From NCBI GenBank assembly GCA_943370145.1, contig CALRPY020000092.1, positions 1-12,356 of the forward strand: a stretch of 12,356 nucleotides of DNA, written 5' to 3'. A model generated the notes under the pieces. It did not search any database and had not been told where the DNA came from. It saw only the letters and a list, made by a program, of their open reading frames with translations. This document shows positions 6,778-12,356 of this stretch, piece by piece. This DNA is from Ga0077536 sp943370145. GTDB lineage: Bacteria > Pseudomonadota > Gammaproteobacteria > Ga0077536. A program made the translations under genes and the position numbers. Positions within the stretch are counted from its first letter, which is position 1, and every line of letters starts with the position of its first letter.

Positions 6778-6805
6778 GAAATAGGGGACAGACCACGGTT
6801 TCCCC
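6778..6805 (+). repeat. GGGGACAG motif, possible RAYT-associated remnant
   Basis: AAATAGGGGACAG is followed by ACC-AC-GGT and TTTCCCC, so GGGG pairs with CCCC and ACC with GGT in a small imperfect hairpin. I recognise this motif as a frequent dispersed element of proteobacteria near REP-associated tyrosine transposases. It resembles the ATAGGTGTCAGAT arm at 2160-2172. No transposase gene is visible. Confidence 0.5.
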
Positions 6806-6866
6806 AGGAAGCGCAACATCAGGCGCCGATGCGGGCAACCGCGCGCCTCGCCTTCGGCCGGCTTTG

Positions 6867-6940
6867 TCAGACTGGCGCCGCGCCGACGGAGGCGCCCCTC
6901 ACCCGTCGGCATTCGCCGTCGACCTCTCCCGGGACGAGCG
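6867..6940 (+). repeat. Interspersed palindromic repeat, second copy
   Basis: The 42-nt core 6867-6908 matches 2612-2651 apart from four substitutions and a 2-nt insertion. After the shared CCCCTCACCCG it continues with a small CGGC-ATTC-GCCG hairpin and CTCTCCCGGGACGAGCGAG, a decayed version of the CTCTCCCG...GGGAGAG hairpin. The hairpin half has drifted more than the core. Confidence 0.65.
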
Positions 6941-7088
6941 AGGTGCAGAGCGGTCGACCGCTCGATCAAGCCTCTTTCACAGCAACCCACACTCGGGTCA
7001 ATCCATGCCCCAGAAACATCGCGCGCTGGAGAGGCGGGCCTGCACTGCTTGAAACCGACCAGTGCGGCAACCATCTAGGTTCAGCGAT

Positions 7089-7096
7089 GCTTAAGC
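7089..7096. promoter_or_regulatory. GCTTAAGC palindrome upstream of lipoprotein gene
   Basis: A perfect 8-nt palindrome lies 57 nt before the first gene of the envelope cluster. The same octamer recurs at 9476-9483 before the TPR gene. It could be a shared operator or chance. Confidence 0.2.
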
Positions 7097-7153
7097 TTCA
7101 TCGCGTCACGCTCTGCAAATCATCGCGGCGCGGCCTGCCCGAGGGTGTAAATT

Positions 7154-8149
7154 GTGCCGATGGAAAGAACCCCGAATCTTCGTTTTGCCGCACTGGCGTT
7201 CTGCGTGCTGGCCGCCCTTGCCGGCTGCAAGCAGGAAGAGACCAAGCCGACCGTCCAATCCCAGCAGCGCAGCCGGCTCGAAGCCGTGCAGGGCGCCGAG
7301 ATGCAACGCGAAGCCCAGCAGCGCCAGGCCCAGCAGGATCAGCCGCCACCGAGCCCGACGAGCGCGCAGACCCCGGGCAGCGAGGCCACGTCGAGCGGTG
7401 CCGGGACCGGTGGTCAGCAGGCGCCATCCGCGCAGCCCTACCTGCCGCCGAGTGAACAGGGCGCCTATGTCGAGATGACCGAGACCCCGGCCGGCATGCA
7501 GCCGCCGGCCCCGCAGGCTCCCGGCGCCGCGGCGCCAGCCGGTGGTGCACCGTCCGCGCAGTCAGCCGGCCCCGCGAGCGGCGGCGATGCCGGCGGCAAC
7601 ATGCCCCAGGCGGCCGCCAGCCCGGTCCAGGCGGGCACGGCCGGCAGTCCACCACCCGCAGGCAGCGGGGGCATGCGGTCCGCGCCCGCCGCCCCGCCGG
7701 CGATGCAGGGTGCAAGTGCCCCGATCCCGAGGGGGGCCGAGCAGGTCGGCGCGTTGAACAGTGAACTCGAGCGCAAACTGCGCGAATTCGACGAACTGAT
7801 GAAGCGGGCGCAAATCGAAGCCGACAAGGAACGCGCGGCAATCGCCGCCGGCGGTGGCCGGTCATCCGGCGAGCGGGACGGCCGGGGCGGCCGCCTCGAT
7901 GCCCCGCCCGAGGACTTCGGTGCGGGCGGCGCCGCGGAGGAATCCTCCGGGCTCGGCGCTTCACCCGATCTCAGCGGCGAGACCGGGGCCATCGACGAGC
8001 GCTTCGGCGGCCCGTCGCCAGTGCGCATGGAACCCGCGGGCGACGACGACATCGTCGCCCGCCAGCTGCGCGAGGCCGCGGAGCGGGAAACCGATCCGGT
8101 GCTGCGCGAGAAACTGTGGGCGGAATACCGCAACTACAAAGGTCAGTGA
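7154..8149 (+). CDS. Low-complexity lipoprotein with short coiled coil
   Basis: This 331-residue protein has a lipoprotein signal peptide: charged start, hydrophobic FAALAFCVLAALAG and lipobox LAGC with Cys25. Residues 28-60 are rich in Gln, Glu and Arg and probably helical. Residues 61-195 are low-complexity Pro/Ala/Gly/Ser, a likely flexible linker. Residues 199-232 form a charged helix (LNSELERKLREFDELMKRA) that may be a coiled coil. A second Gly-rich stretch leads to a compact charged C-terminus (297-330) that looks like the conserved part. No enzyme motif is seen, and I do not recognise a named family. The start may be GTG 7154, 8 nt after GAGGG, or ATG 7160; both keep the signal peptide. 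It is the first of four tightly spaced envelope genes, so a structural or tethering role in the periplasm is plausible. Confidence 0.85.
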   Translation: MPMERTPNLRFAALAFCVLAALAGCKQEETKPTVQSQQRSRLEAVQGAEMQREAQQRQAQQDQPPPSPTSAQTPGSEATSSGAGTGGQQAPSAQPYLPPSEQGAYVEMTETPAGMQPPAPQAPGAAAPAGGAPSAQSAGPASGGDAGGNMPQAAASPVQAGTAGSPPPAGSGGMRSAPAAPPAMQGASAPIPRGAEQVGALNSELERKLREFDELMKRAQIEADKERAAIAAGGGRSSGERDGRGGRLDAPPEDFGAGGAAEESSGLGASPDLSGETGAIDERFGGPSPVRMEPAGDDDIVARQLREAAERETDPVLREKLWAEYRNYKGQ

Positions 8150-8154
8150 CAGAC

Positions 8155-9438
8155 ATGCCGACACGCCTGCGCTCTCTATTCCTGTTCTGCGGCGCGCTGC
8201 TCCTCGTCGCCTGCCAGTCCGGCAACGTGAAGCCGGGCCCCGGCCCTGGCGGCGGCAGCGCCGGGGCGCCAGCCGCCTCATCGTCGGCGATGGCGCCGGC
8301 GACGACGGCCGCCTCGAAGCTCGACGTGGGCGTGGGGGTGTTCCAGGATGGCATTGTCGACCTCGACCCCGATCAGCGCATCACGACGCCGAGCGTGCGC
8401 CGCGCCGAAGCGCACTACATGCCGCAGGTGCTGGCGGAGACGCTCGCGCGCCGCGGCGCCTTCAGCTTCGACAACGTGCGCGTGGTGCCGCAACGCCAGA
8501 CGGAGATGGACCTGTGGGTGGACGGGCGCATCATCGAGTCCACCGGCGTCGACCTCAAGCTCGAGATCACCGTCGGCGACGCGAAGGGGCGGCAGTGGTA
8601 CACGCGCGAATACGACCACGAGGTCAATCGCTACGCCTACGACCCCGATCCGACCGTCGCCCGCCTCGATCCCTTCCAGGGCATCTATGACCGGATCACC
8701 GACGACCTGCTGAAGGAGCTCGCCAAGAGGAAACCGGCGGAACTTGCCGAGCTGCGCGCGATCAGCCAGCTGCAGTTCGCGCAGCGCTTCGCGCCGGAGC
8801 AGTTCGGCGATTACCTCGGCACCGACGGGAAGGGACTCGTCGTCGTCAAACGGCTGCCGGCGGTGGACGACCCCGCGCTCGCGCGACTCAACGACCTGCG
8901 CCTGCGCGACCGCGCGTTCACCGACCAGATCGGCAATTACTTCCACGCATTCAACGAGCGCATGGCCGCCCCCTACGACAACTGGCGGCGCGCGAGCCAC
9001 GACGAGCTCGTGGCGATGGGCAAGCTCAAGGGCCAGGAGATCGCGCGCAAGCTCGGCGGTGCGCTCGCGGTGCTCGGCGGCATCGCGGCCGTCGCGAGCG
9101 GCGACGGCACCGCGGGTACACTGGGCGTGGCGAGCATCGCGGGCGGCGCATACATGTTCAAGACCGGCATGGACAAGGGCGCGCAGGCGCGGATCCACGC
9201 CCAGGCACTGGACGAGATGGCGCAGTCGATGGGCGGCGACATGCGACCGCACCACATCACGCTGCGCGACCAGACCTTCACGCTGTCCGGCTCGGTGCAG
9301 GAGCAGTACGCGCAGTGGCGGGGCCTGTTGCGCGACATCTACATCGCCGAGAACGCCGGCGCGCCGCTGACGCTGCCGCAGGTGTCGGCGGCGACGCCCG
9401 ACGGGGCGCCTCCCGCGGCAGCGCCCGCCGTGCAGTAG
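8155..9438 (+). CDS. Uncharacterised lipoprotein with glycine-rich hydrophobic segment
   Basis: This 427-residue protein begins with a lipoprotein signal (SLFLFCGALLLVAC, Cys20) and a Gly/Ala/Pro linker to about residue 54. Residues 55-190 look like a mixed alpha/beta domain with strands KLDVGVGVF, DLWVDGRII and LKLEITVGDA, recalling secretion- or transport-accessory lipoproteins such as CsgG-like or PqiC-like proteins; the resemblance is loose and unproven. Residues 191-295 are mainly helical. Residues 297-336 form a Gly/Ala-rich hydrophobic segment broken by SGDGTAG, unusual in a lipoprotein. The tail is Pro/Ala-rich. The ATG is 5 nt after the previous stop with no strong ribosome binding site, so coupling to the first lipoprotein is likely. 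An in-frame ATG 13 codons upstream would overlap that gene and spoil the signal peptide. Function unknown. Confidence 0.85.
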   Translation: MPTRLRSLFLFCGALLLVACQSGNVKPGPGPGGGSAGAPAASSSAMAPATTAASKLDVGVGVFQDGIVDLDPDQRITTPSVRRAEAHYMPQVLAETLARRGAFSFDNVRVVPQRQTEMDLWVDGRIIESTGVDLKLEITVGDAKGRQWYTREYDHEVNRYAYDPDPTVARLDPFQGIYDRITDDLLKELAKRKPAELAELRAISQLQFAQRFAPEQFGDYLGTDGKGLVVVKRLPAVDDPALARLNDLRLRDRAFTDQIGNYFHAFNERMAAPYDNWRRASHDELVAMGKLKGQEIARKLGGALAVLGGIAAVASGDGTAGTLGVASIAGGAYMFKTGMDKGAQARIHAQALDEMAQSMGGDMRPHHITLRDQTFTLSGSVQEQYAQWRGLLRDIYIAENAGAPLTLPQVSAATPDGAPPAAAPAVQ

Positions 9439-9475
9439 GTCCGCCCCACGCCGGCACCCGCGGCCGCCTGTGGTA

Positions 9476-9483
9476 GCTTAAGC
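9476..9483. promoter_or_regulatory. GCTTAAGC palindrome just before TPR gene
   Basis: The octamer is the second copy of that at 7089-7096 and ends 4 nt before the ATG at 9488, where a ribosome binding site would be expected but none is seen. A TAGCTT box (9474-9479) could be a -10 element of a nearly leaderless transcript, though no matching -35 is visible. Confidence 0.2.
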
Positions 9484-9487
9484 CCCC

Positions 9488-11029
9488 ATGCAGCACACCG
9501 AGTACACCCCGCCGGACGTGACGGCGCCGGCAACACCCGGGCGTCTCAAGGCGCTCCGTGGCGCCGGCACCGGCGACAGGCTCCCTCACGGGCGCAGCCA
9601 CGTCGTCGGTTATTCGGTGCTTGCTGCGGCGGTGATCCTGGCGGCCGGCGCGTTGTTCGTGCTGCCCGGCATGCTGGAATCGGCGCCGCCCCCACCCCCG
9701 GCGGCGGCCGGCCCGGCCGCTGACGCGGCAGGCAGCACGGGTCCGGTGCCCGCTGCCGCCCCTGACGAGGATCCGCTGCTGACGCCGGCCGAACAGGCCA
9801 CGGCGCGTCTCGACGCGCAGAACGCCCTGGCGGCAGTGCTGCAGCTGCAGGAGACCCTCGCGGCGCGGCGTGCGGACGAATGGGCGGCCACCGAGTTCGG
9901 CGCGGCGATGGCCCGCACCGCCGAGGGTGAGACGGCCTATCGCGAGCAGCGCTTTCCGGCCGCGCTGCGCGCCTATGCCGCCGCCAGCGAGCAGCTGCGT
10001 GACATCGAGCAGCTGATCCCGGACACCGTCGCCGCCTACATCGACGAAGGCGAACGCGCGCTGCTGAGCCAGGACAGCGTGGGCGCACAGGCGGCCTTCG
10101 AGCGCGCGCTGGCGCTGGCGCCCGACGACAAGCGCGCCCGGACCGGCCTCGCGCGGGCGCAGTCCCTGGACCGCGTCATCGCGCTGATTGTCGAGGCGAA
10201 GGGCCATGAACGCGTCGGCGACAGCGAGCGCGCGCGCAGCGCCTACCGCGAGGCGCTGAACCTGGATCCGGCCGCGAGCGAGGCGGCCCAGGCGCTGGAG
10301 CGCATGGATCTCGCGCGCAGCGAGCAGGAATTCACGCAGGCGATGTCGGCGGGCTACAAGGCGCTCGAGGCACAGCAGTTCGACGCGGCGAAGGCGAGCT
10401 TCGAACGCGCCAGCAAGCTGCGGCCGGCGGCAACCGAGGCGCGCAACGCCCTGCAGCAGACCGCGCTGCGGGCGAGCACGGCGCGGCTCGAGCAGGCACT
10501 CCAGGCGGCCGCCAATCACGAGCGCGCCGAACGCTGGAACGAGGCCGCCGGCCAGTACCGCGCGGCGCTCGCGATCGACAAGGCCCTGGAGGTGGCGAAC
10601 GGCGGGCTACAGCGCGCCTCGACGCGCGCCGCGCTCGATCTCGAACTGGAAAAGGCGCTGGCCCAGGGCGAGCGGCTCGGCGAGGACGCAACCTACCGGC
10701 AGGCGCAGACCGTGCTCGACCGCGCGCGCGCCGTCACGAGCCCGGGTCCGCGGCTGCAGAAGCAGGTCGCCACGCTGGCCGCCGCGATCACGCGGGCCCG
10801 CACGCCGGTGACCGTCATCCTGAACTCGGACGGCCTCACCGCCGTCAGCATCCAGCGCATCGGCAGTTACCCGCCGTTTGCGCAACAGCAGTTGACCTTG
10901 CTGGCCGGGCGCTATACTGCGGTCGGCACACGTGAAGGGTATCGCGACGTGCGGGTGGAGTTCGCGGTGGACCCCGCCGCGCCACCGCCGCCGATCAGCG
11001 TGCGCTGCACCGAACCCGTACAGTTCTGA
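9488..11029 (+). CDS. Membrane-anchored TPR protein with C-terminal beta domain
   Basis: This 513-residue protein has a cytoplasmic N-terminus of about 40 residues with several basic ones, one membrane helix (about 42-62), a Pro/Ala linker (66-95) and a long helical periplasmic part. TPR-like units are readable near 147-174, 182-214 (ending ERALALAPDD), 232-262 (YREALNLDP), 287-315 (FERASKLRP) and 342-365. From about 439 a beta-rich domain follows (VTVILNSDGLTAVSIQRIG, LLAGRYTAVGTREGYRDVRVEF); its G-Y...GYRDVRV end resembles a PEGA repeat. TPRs usually bind proteins, so this looks like an adaptor or scaffold. It starts 49 nt after the second lipoprotein with no clear ribosome binding site, and ends 32 nt before a PEGA-repeat gene. 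Partners are inferred from position only. Confidence 0.88.
   Translation: MQHTEYTPPDVTAPATPGRLKALRGAGTGDRLPHGRSHVVGYSVLAAAVILAAGALFVLPGMLESAPPPPPAAAGPAADAAGSTGPVPAAAPDEDPLLTPAEQATARLDAQNALAAVLQLQETLAARRADEWAATEFGAAMARTAEGETAYREQRFPAALRAYAAASEQLRDIEQLIPDTVAAYIDEGERALLSQDSVGAQAAFERALALAPDDKRARTGLARAQSLDRVIALIVEAKGHERVGDSERARSAYREALNLDPAASEAAQALERMDLARSEQEFTQAMSAGYKALEAQQFDAAKASFERASKLRPAATEARNALQQTALRASTARLEQALQAAANHERAERWNEAAGQYRAALAIDKALEVANGGLQRASTRAALDLELEKALAQGERLGEDATYRQAQTVLDRARAVTSPGPRLQKQVATLAAAITRARTPVTVILNSDGLTAVSIQRIGSYPPFAQQQLTLLAGRYTAVGTREGYRDVRVEFAVDPAAPPPPISVRCTEPVQF
10892..10918 (+). promoter_or_regulatory. Promoter-like sequence inside the TPR gene
   Basis: TTGACC (10892-10897) and TATACT (10913-10918) each match five of six sigma70 consensus positions; the spacer is 15 nt, shorter than ideal. 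In the coding frame these bases give the codons TTG-ACC-TTG and TAT-ACT, unlike the CTG, TAC and ACC that dominate this GC-rich gene. Transcription would start near 10925, about 137 nt before the PEGA gene, allowing its separate expression. Confidence 0.45.
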
Positions 11030-11061
11030 CGAGACCGGACCGAGTCCAGATTCCCGATACC

Positions 11062-12356
11062 GTGGCCAGCCGACCCGCGCCGACTCACGACGCCAGCGAT
11101 CCTGGCTACATCGAACCCACCGCGTTCCGCCCGCCGGGTGCGCTGACCCGGTTCGAGCTCCCCGCGTTCCCCTGGGTGGCGCTCGCAATCGTCGCGACCT
11201 TCGCCATCACCGCCTTCGTCATCGGCTACCTGCTGCTCGCGCGCTCGGTGAACATCGCGGCCGAACCGGCCGACGCCGACCTGGAGGTTGCCGGCTGGTT
11301 CGCCCCGCGCATCGGCAGCCACTGGTTGCTGACCCCGGGCGAACACGATGTCCGGGCCAGAGCCGCAGGCTACAAGCCGCTGTCGACCACCATCACCGTC
11401 ACGCACGACACGCTGCAGAACCAGCGCGTGGTGCTGACGCCGCTGCCCGGCAGGCTGACCGTGACCGTGGCGCCGGTCGACGCCGCGGACGTGCGCATCG
11501 ACGGCCAGGCCGCCGGCGCCGCGCCCGGCACGATCGAGGAAATCGAAGCCGGCACGCGCAGCGTCGAAATCAGTGCCGAGCGTTACCTGCCATTCACCGC
11601 CTCGATCGAAGTGCGCGGCAAGCGGCTGGAAGAAACCCTGGACGCGACGCTGACACCCGCCTGGGCCGACTTCACGCTGCAGTCCCAGCCGCCCGGCGCG
11701 ACCGTCAGCGTCGACGGCAGGGCGCTGGGGCTCACGCCCTACACCGGCGAACTGATCCACGGGCGGCGTCGCGTGACGGTATCGATGAAAGCCCGCAAGC
11801 CGTGGTCGCGGACGATCGACGTCGTCGCCGGCCAGGCCGTGGACATTCCCGACGTCGCGCTGGCGAAGGCGGACGGCATCCTCGAGGTGGTGACCAACCC
11901 GCCGGGCGCGGCGGTCACGGTGGATGGACGGTTCCGCGGCGAGGCGCCGGTCAAGGTGGCGGTGACGCCGGACCGCGAGCATCGCATCACCGTGATGAAG
12001 GCCGGCTACGCGCCAGGCAGGACCAGCGCGATTGCCGCGCCCGACGAAGTCGCGAGCATCGCCGTGCAGCTGACGCCCGAGCTCGCGACCGTCAACCTGA
12101 TCACCGAGCCGGCGGACGCCGAACTGCTGATCGACGGCCAGCCGGCCGGCAACGCGACGCAGCAGCTGAGCCTGCCGACCCATGAGCACGAACTGGTCGT
12201 CCGCGCGCCCGGCTACGCGAGCTATCGCACCGTCGTCACGCCGCGCAAGGGCTTCGACAAGCACCTGCGCATCAAGCTGAAGACCGCGGCCGAGATGGCG
12301 CGCGAGGCCGCGCCGCCGCCGGCACCCGTGGCGGCCGCGCCGGCGCCGGTCGCACC
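11062..12356 (+). CDS. Membrane-anchored protein with five PEGA-like repeats, 3' end cut
   Basis: At least 431 residues are encoded and no stop is reached. A short N-terminal part (1-36) precedes one membrane helix (about 37-60), then five PEGA-like repeats of 60-80 residues follow, beginning near 63, 131, 203, 273 and 343. Each shows the pattern strand, EP/PPGA(D)A-V-VDG, a G-x-TP or G-x-AP turn, and often a closing aromatic motif such as AGYKP, AGYAP or PGYAS. After residue 410 a Pro/Ala-rich linker starts, suggesting another domain beyond the edge. PEGA repeats are extracytoplasmic beta modules, often next to kinase, TPR or formylglycine-generating-enzyme-like domains; the last is my guess for the missing part. 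The GTG at 11062 is the only start in the open frame before the membrane helix, though no ribosome binding site is evident. Confidence 0.87.
   Translation, partial: MASRPAPTHDASDPGYIEPTAFRPPGALTRFELPAFPWVALAIVATFAITAFVIGYLLLARSVNIAAEPADADLEVAGWFAPRIGSHWLLTPGEHDVRARAAGYKPLSTTITVTHDTLQNQRVVLTPLPGRLTVTVAPVDAADVRIDGQAAGAAPGTIEEIEAGTRSVEISAERYLPFTASIEVRGKRLEETLDATLTPAWADFTLQSQPPGATVSVDGRALGLTPYTGELIHGRRRVTVSMKARKPWSRTIDVVAGQAVDIPDVALAKADGILEVVTNPPGAAVTVDGRFRGEAPVKVAVTPDREHRITVMKAGYAPGRTSAIAAPDEVASIAVQLTPELATVNLITEPADAELLIDGQPAGNATQQLSLPTHEHELVVRAPGYASYRTVVTPRKGFDKHLRIKLKTAAEMAREAAPPPAPVAAAPAPVA

Larger units (their letters stand above)
6766..7153. other. 388-nt gap with repeats between two operons
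   Basis: No convincing gene is present. An open frame runs through to 7455 on the plus strand, but it is a shadow of the lipoprotein gene and lacks a start signal. The gap holds a small palindrome CACGCGTG (6766-6773) just after the thioesterase stop, a motif beginning AAATAGGGGACAG (6778-6805), a copy of the interspersed repeat (about 6867-6940), and an octamer palindrome GCTTAAGC (7089-7096). A weak -35-like TTGAAA occurs at 7047-7052 with no good -10. The promoter of the next cluster should lie between about 7030 and 7150, but I cannot place it. Confidence 0.65.

Noticed and set aside
1944..6940. Repeats as a CRISPR array
   Set aside because: Copies are few, degenerate, far apart and in both orientations, with no regular spacers and no cas genes.
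6829..7455. Open frame of 208 codons crossing the gap before the first lipoprotein
   Set aside because: It has no ribosome binding site or motif, passes through the repeat copy and overlaps the lipoprotein gene out of frame.
8278..9255. Minus-strand open frame of 325 codons
   Set aside because: It is antisense to the second lipoprotein, with shadow-like composition.
9278..10519. Minus-strand open frame of 413 codons
   Set aside because: It is antisense to the TPR gene and spans two genes and their gap.
10912..12264. Minus-strand open frame of 450 codons
   Set aside because: It is antisense to the PEGA gene; the plus strand shows five regular repeats.

Overview
The window is GC-rich, densely coded bacterial chromosome with genes on both strands. 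A FabY-type ketoacyl-ACP synthase, a GlxA-like AraC regulator, short palindromic interspersed repeats and lipoproteins suggest a free-living gammaproteobacterium, perhaps near the Xanthomonadales, Nevskiales or Steroidobacterales. That placement is inferred from gene content and was not tested. No tRNA, rRNA, CRISPR array, prophage or intact transposase gene was seen.

Left part, minus strand (1-3682). A metY-like O-acetylhomoserine sulfhydrylase (605-1897) is followed 10 nt downstream by an alpha/beta hydrolase cut by the window edge (1-594). About 800 nt without a convincing gene follow (1898-2698). This stretch holds a perfect palindrome resembling those near REP-associated transposases, an AT-richer segment, and copies of a degenerate interspersed repeat. 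Next comes a GlxA-like AraC regulator (2699-3682), whose divergent promoter region faces the next operon.

Middle part, plus strand (3819-6765). Four tightly packed genes look like one transcript: fabY, a PaaI-type hotdog thioesterase, a 75-residue eight-cysteine CWC protein starting on a GTGA overlap, and a 4HBT-type hotdog thioesterase. The set pairs an enzyme that probably starts fatty acid synthesis with two acyl-thioester hydrolases and a likely metal-binding small protein. The regulator upstream is a candidate controller.

A second repeat-bearing gap (6766-7153) holds another copy of the interspersed repeat and a second transposase-associated-looking motif.

Right part, plus strand (7154-12356). 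Four consecutive genes encode envelope proteins of unknown function: a low-complexity lipoprotein with a short coiled coil, a larger lipoprotein with a glycine-rich hydrophobic segment, a membrane-anchored TPR protein with a C-terminal beta domain, and a membrane-anchored protein with five PEGA-like repeats that runs off the edge. This is the best candidate for an undescribed system: two lipid-anchored and two inner-membrane-anchored periplasmic partners. A strong promoter-like sequence lies inside the end of the TPR gene, so the PEGA gene may also be transcribed on its own.
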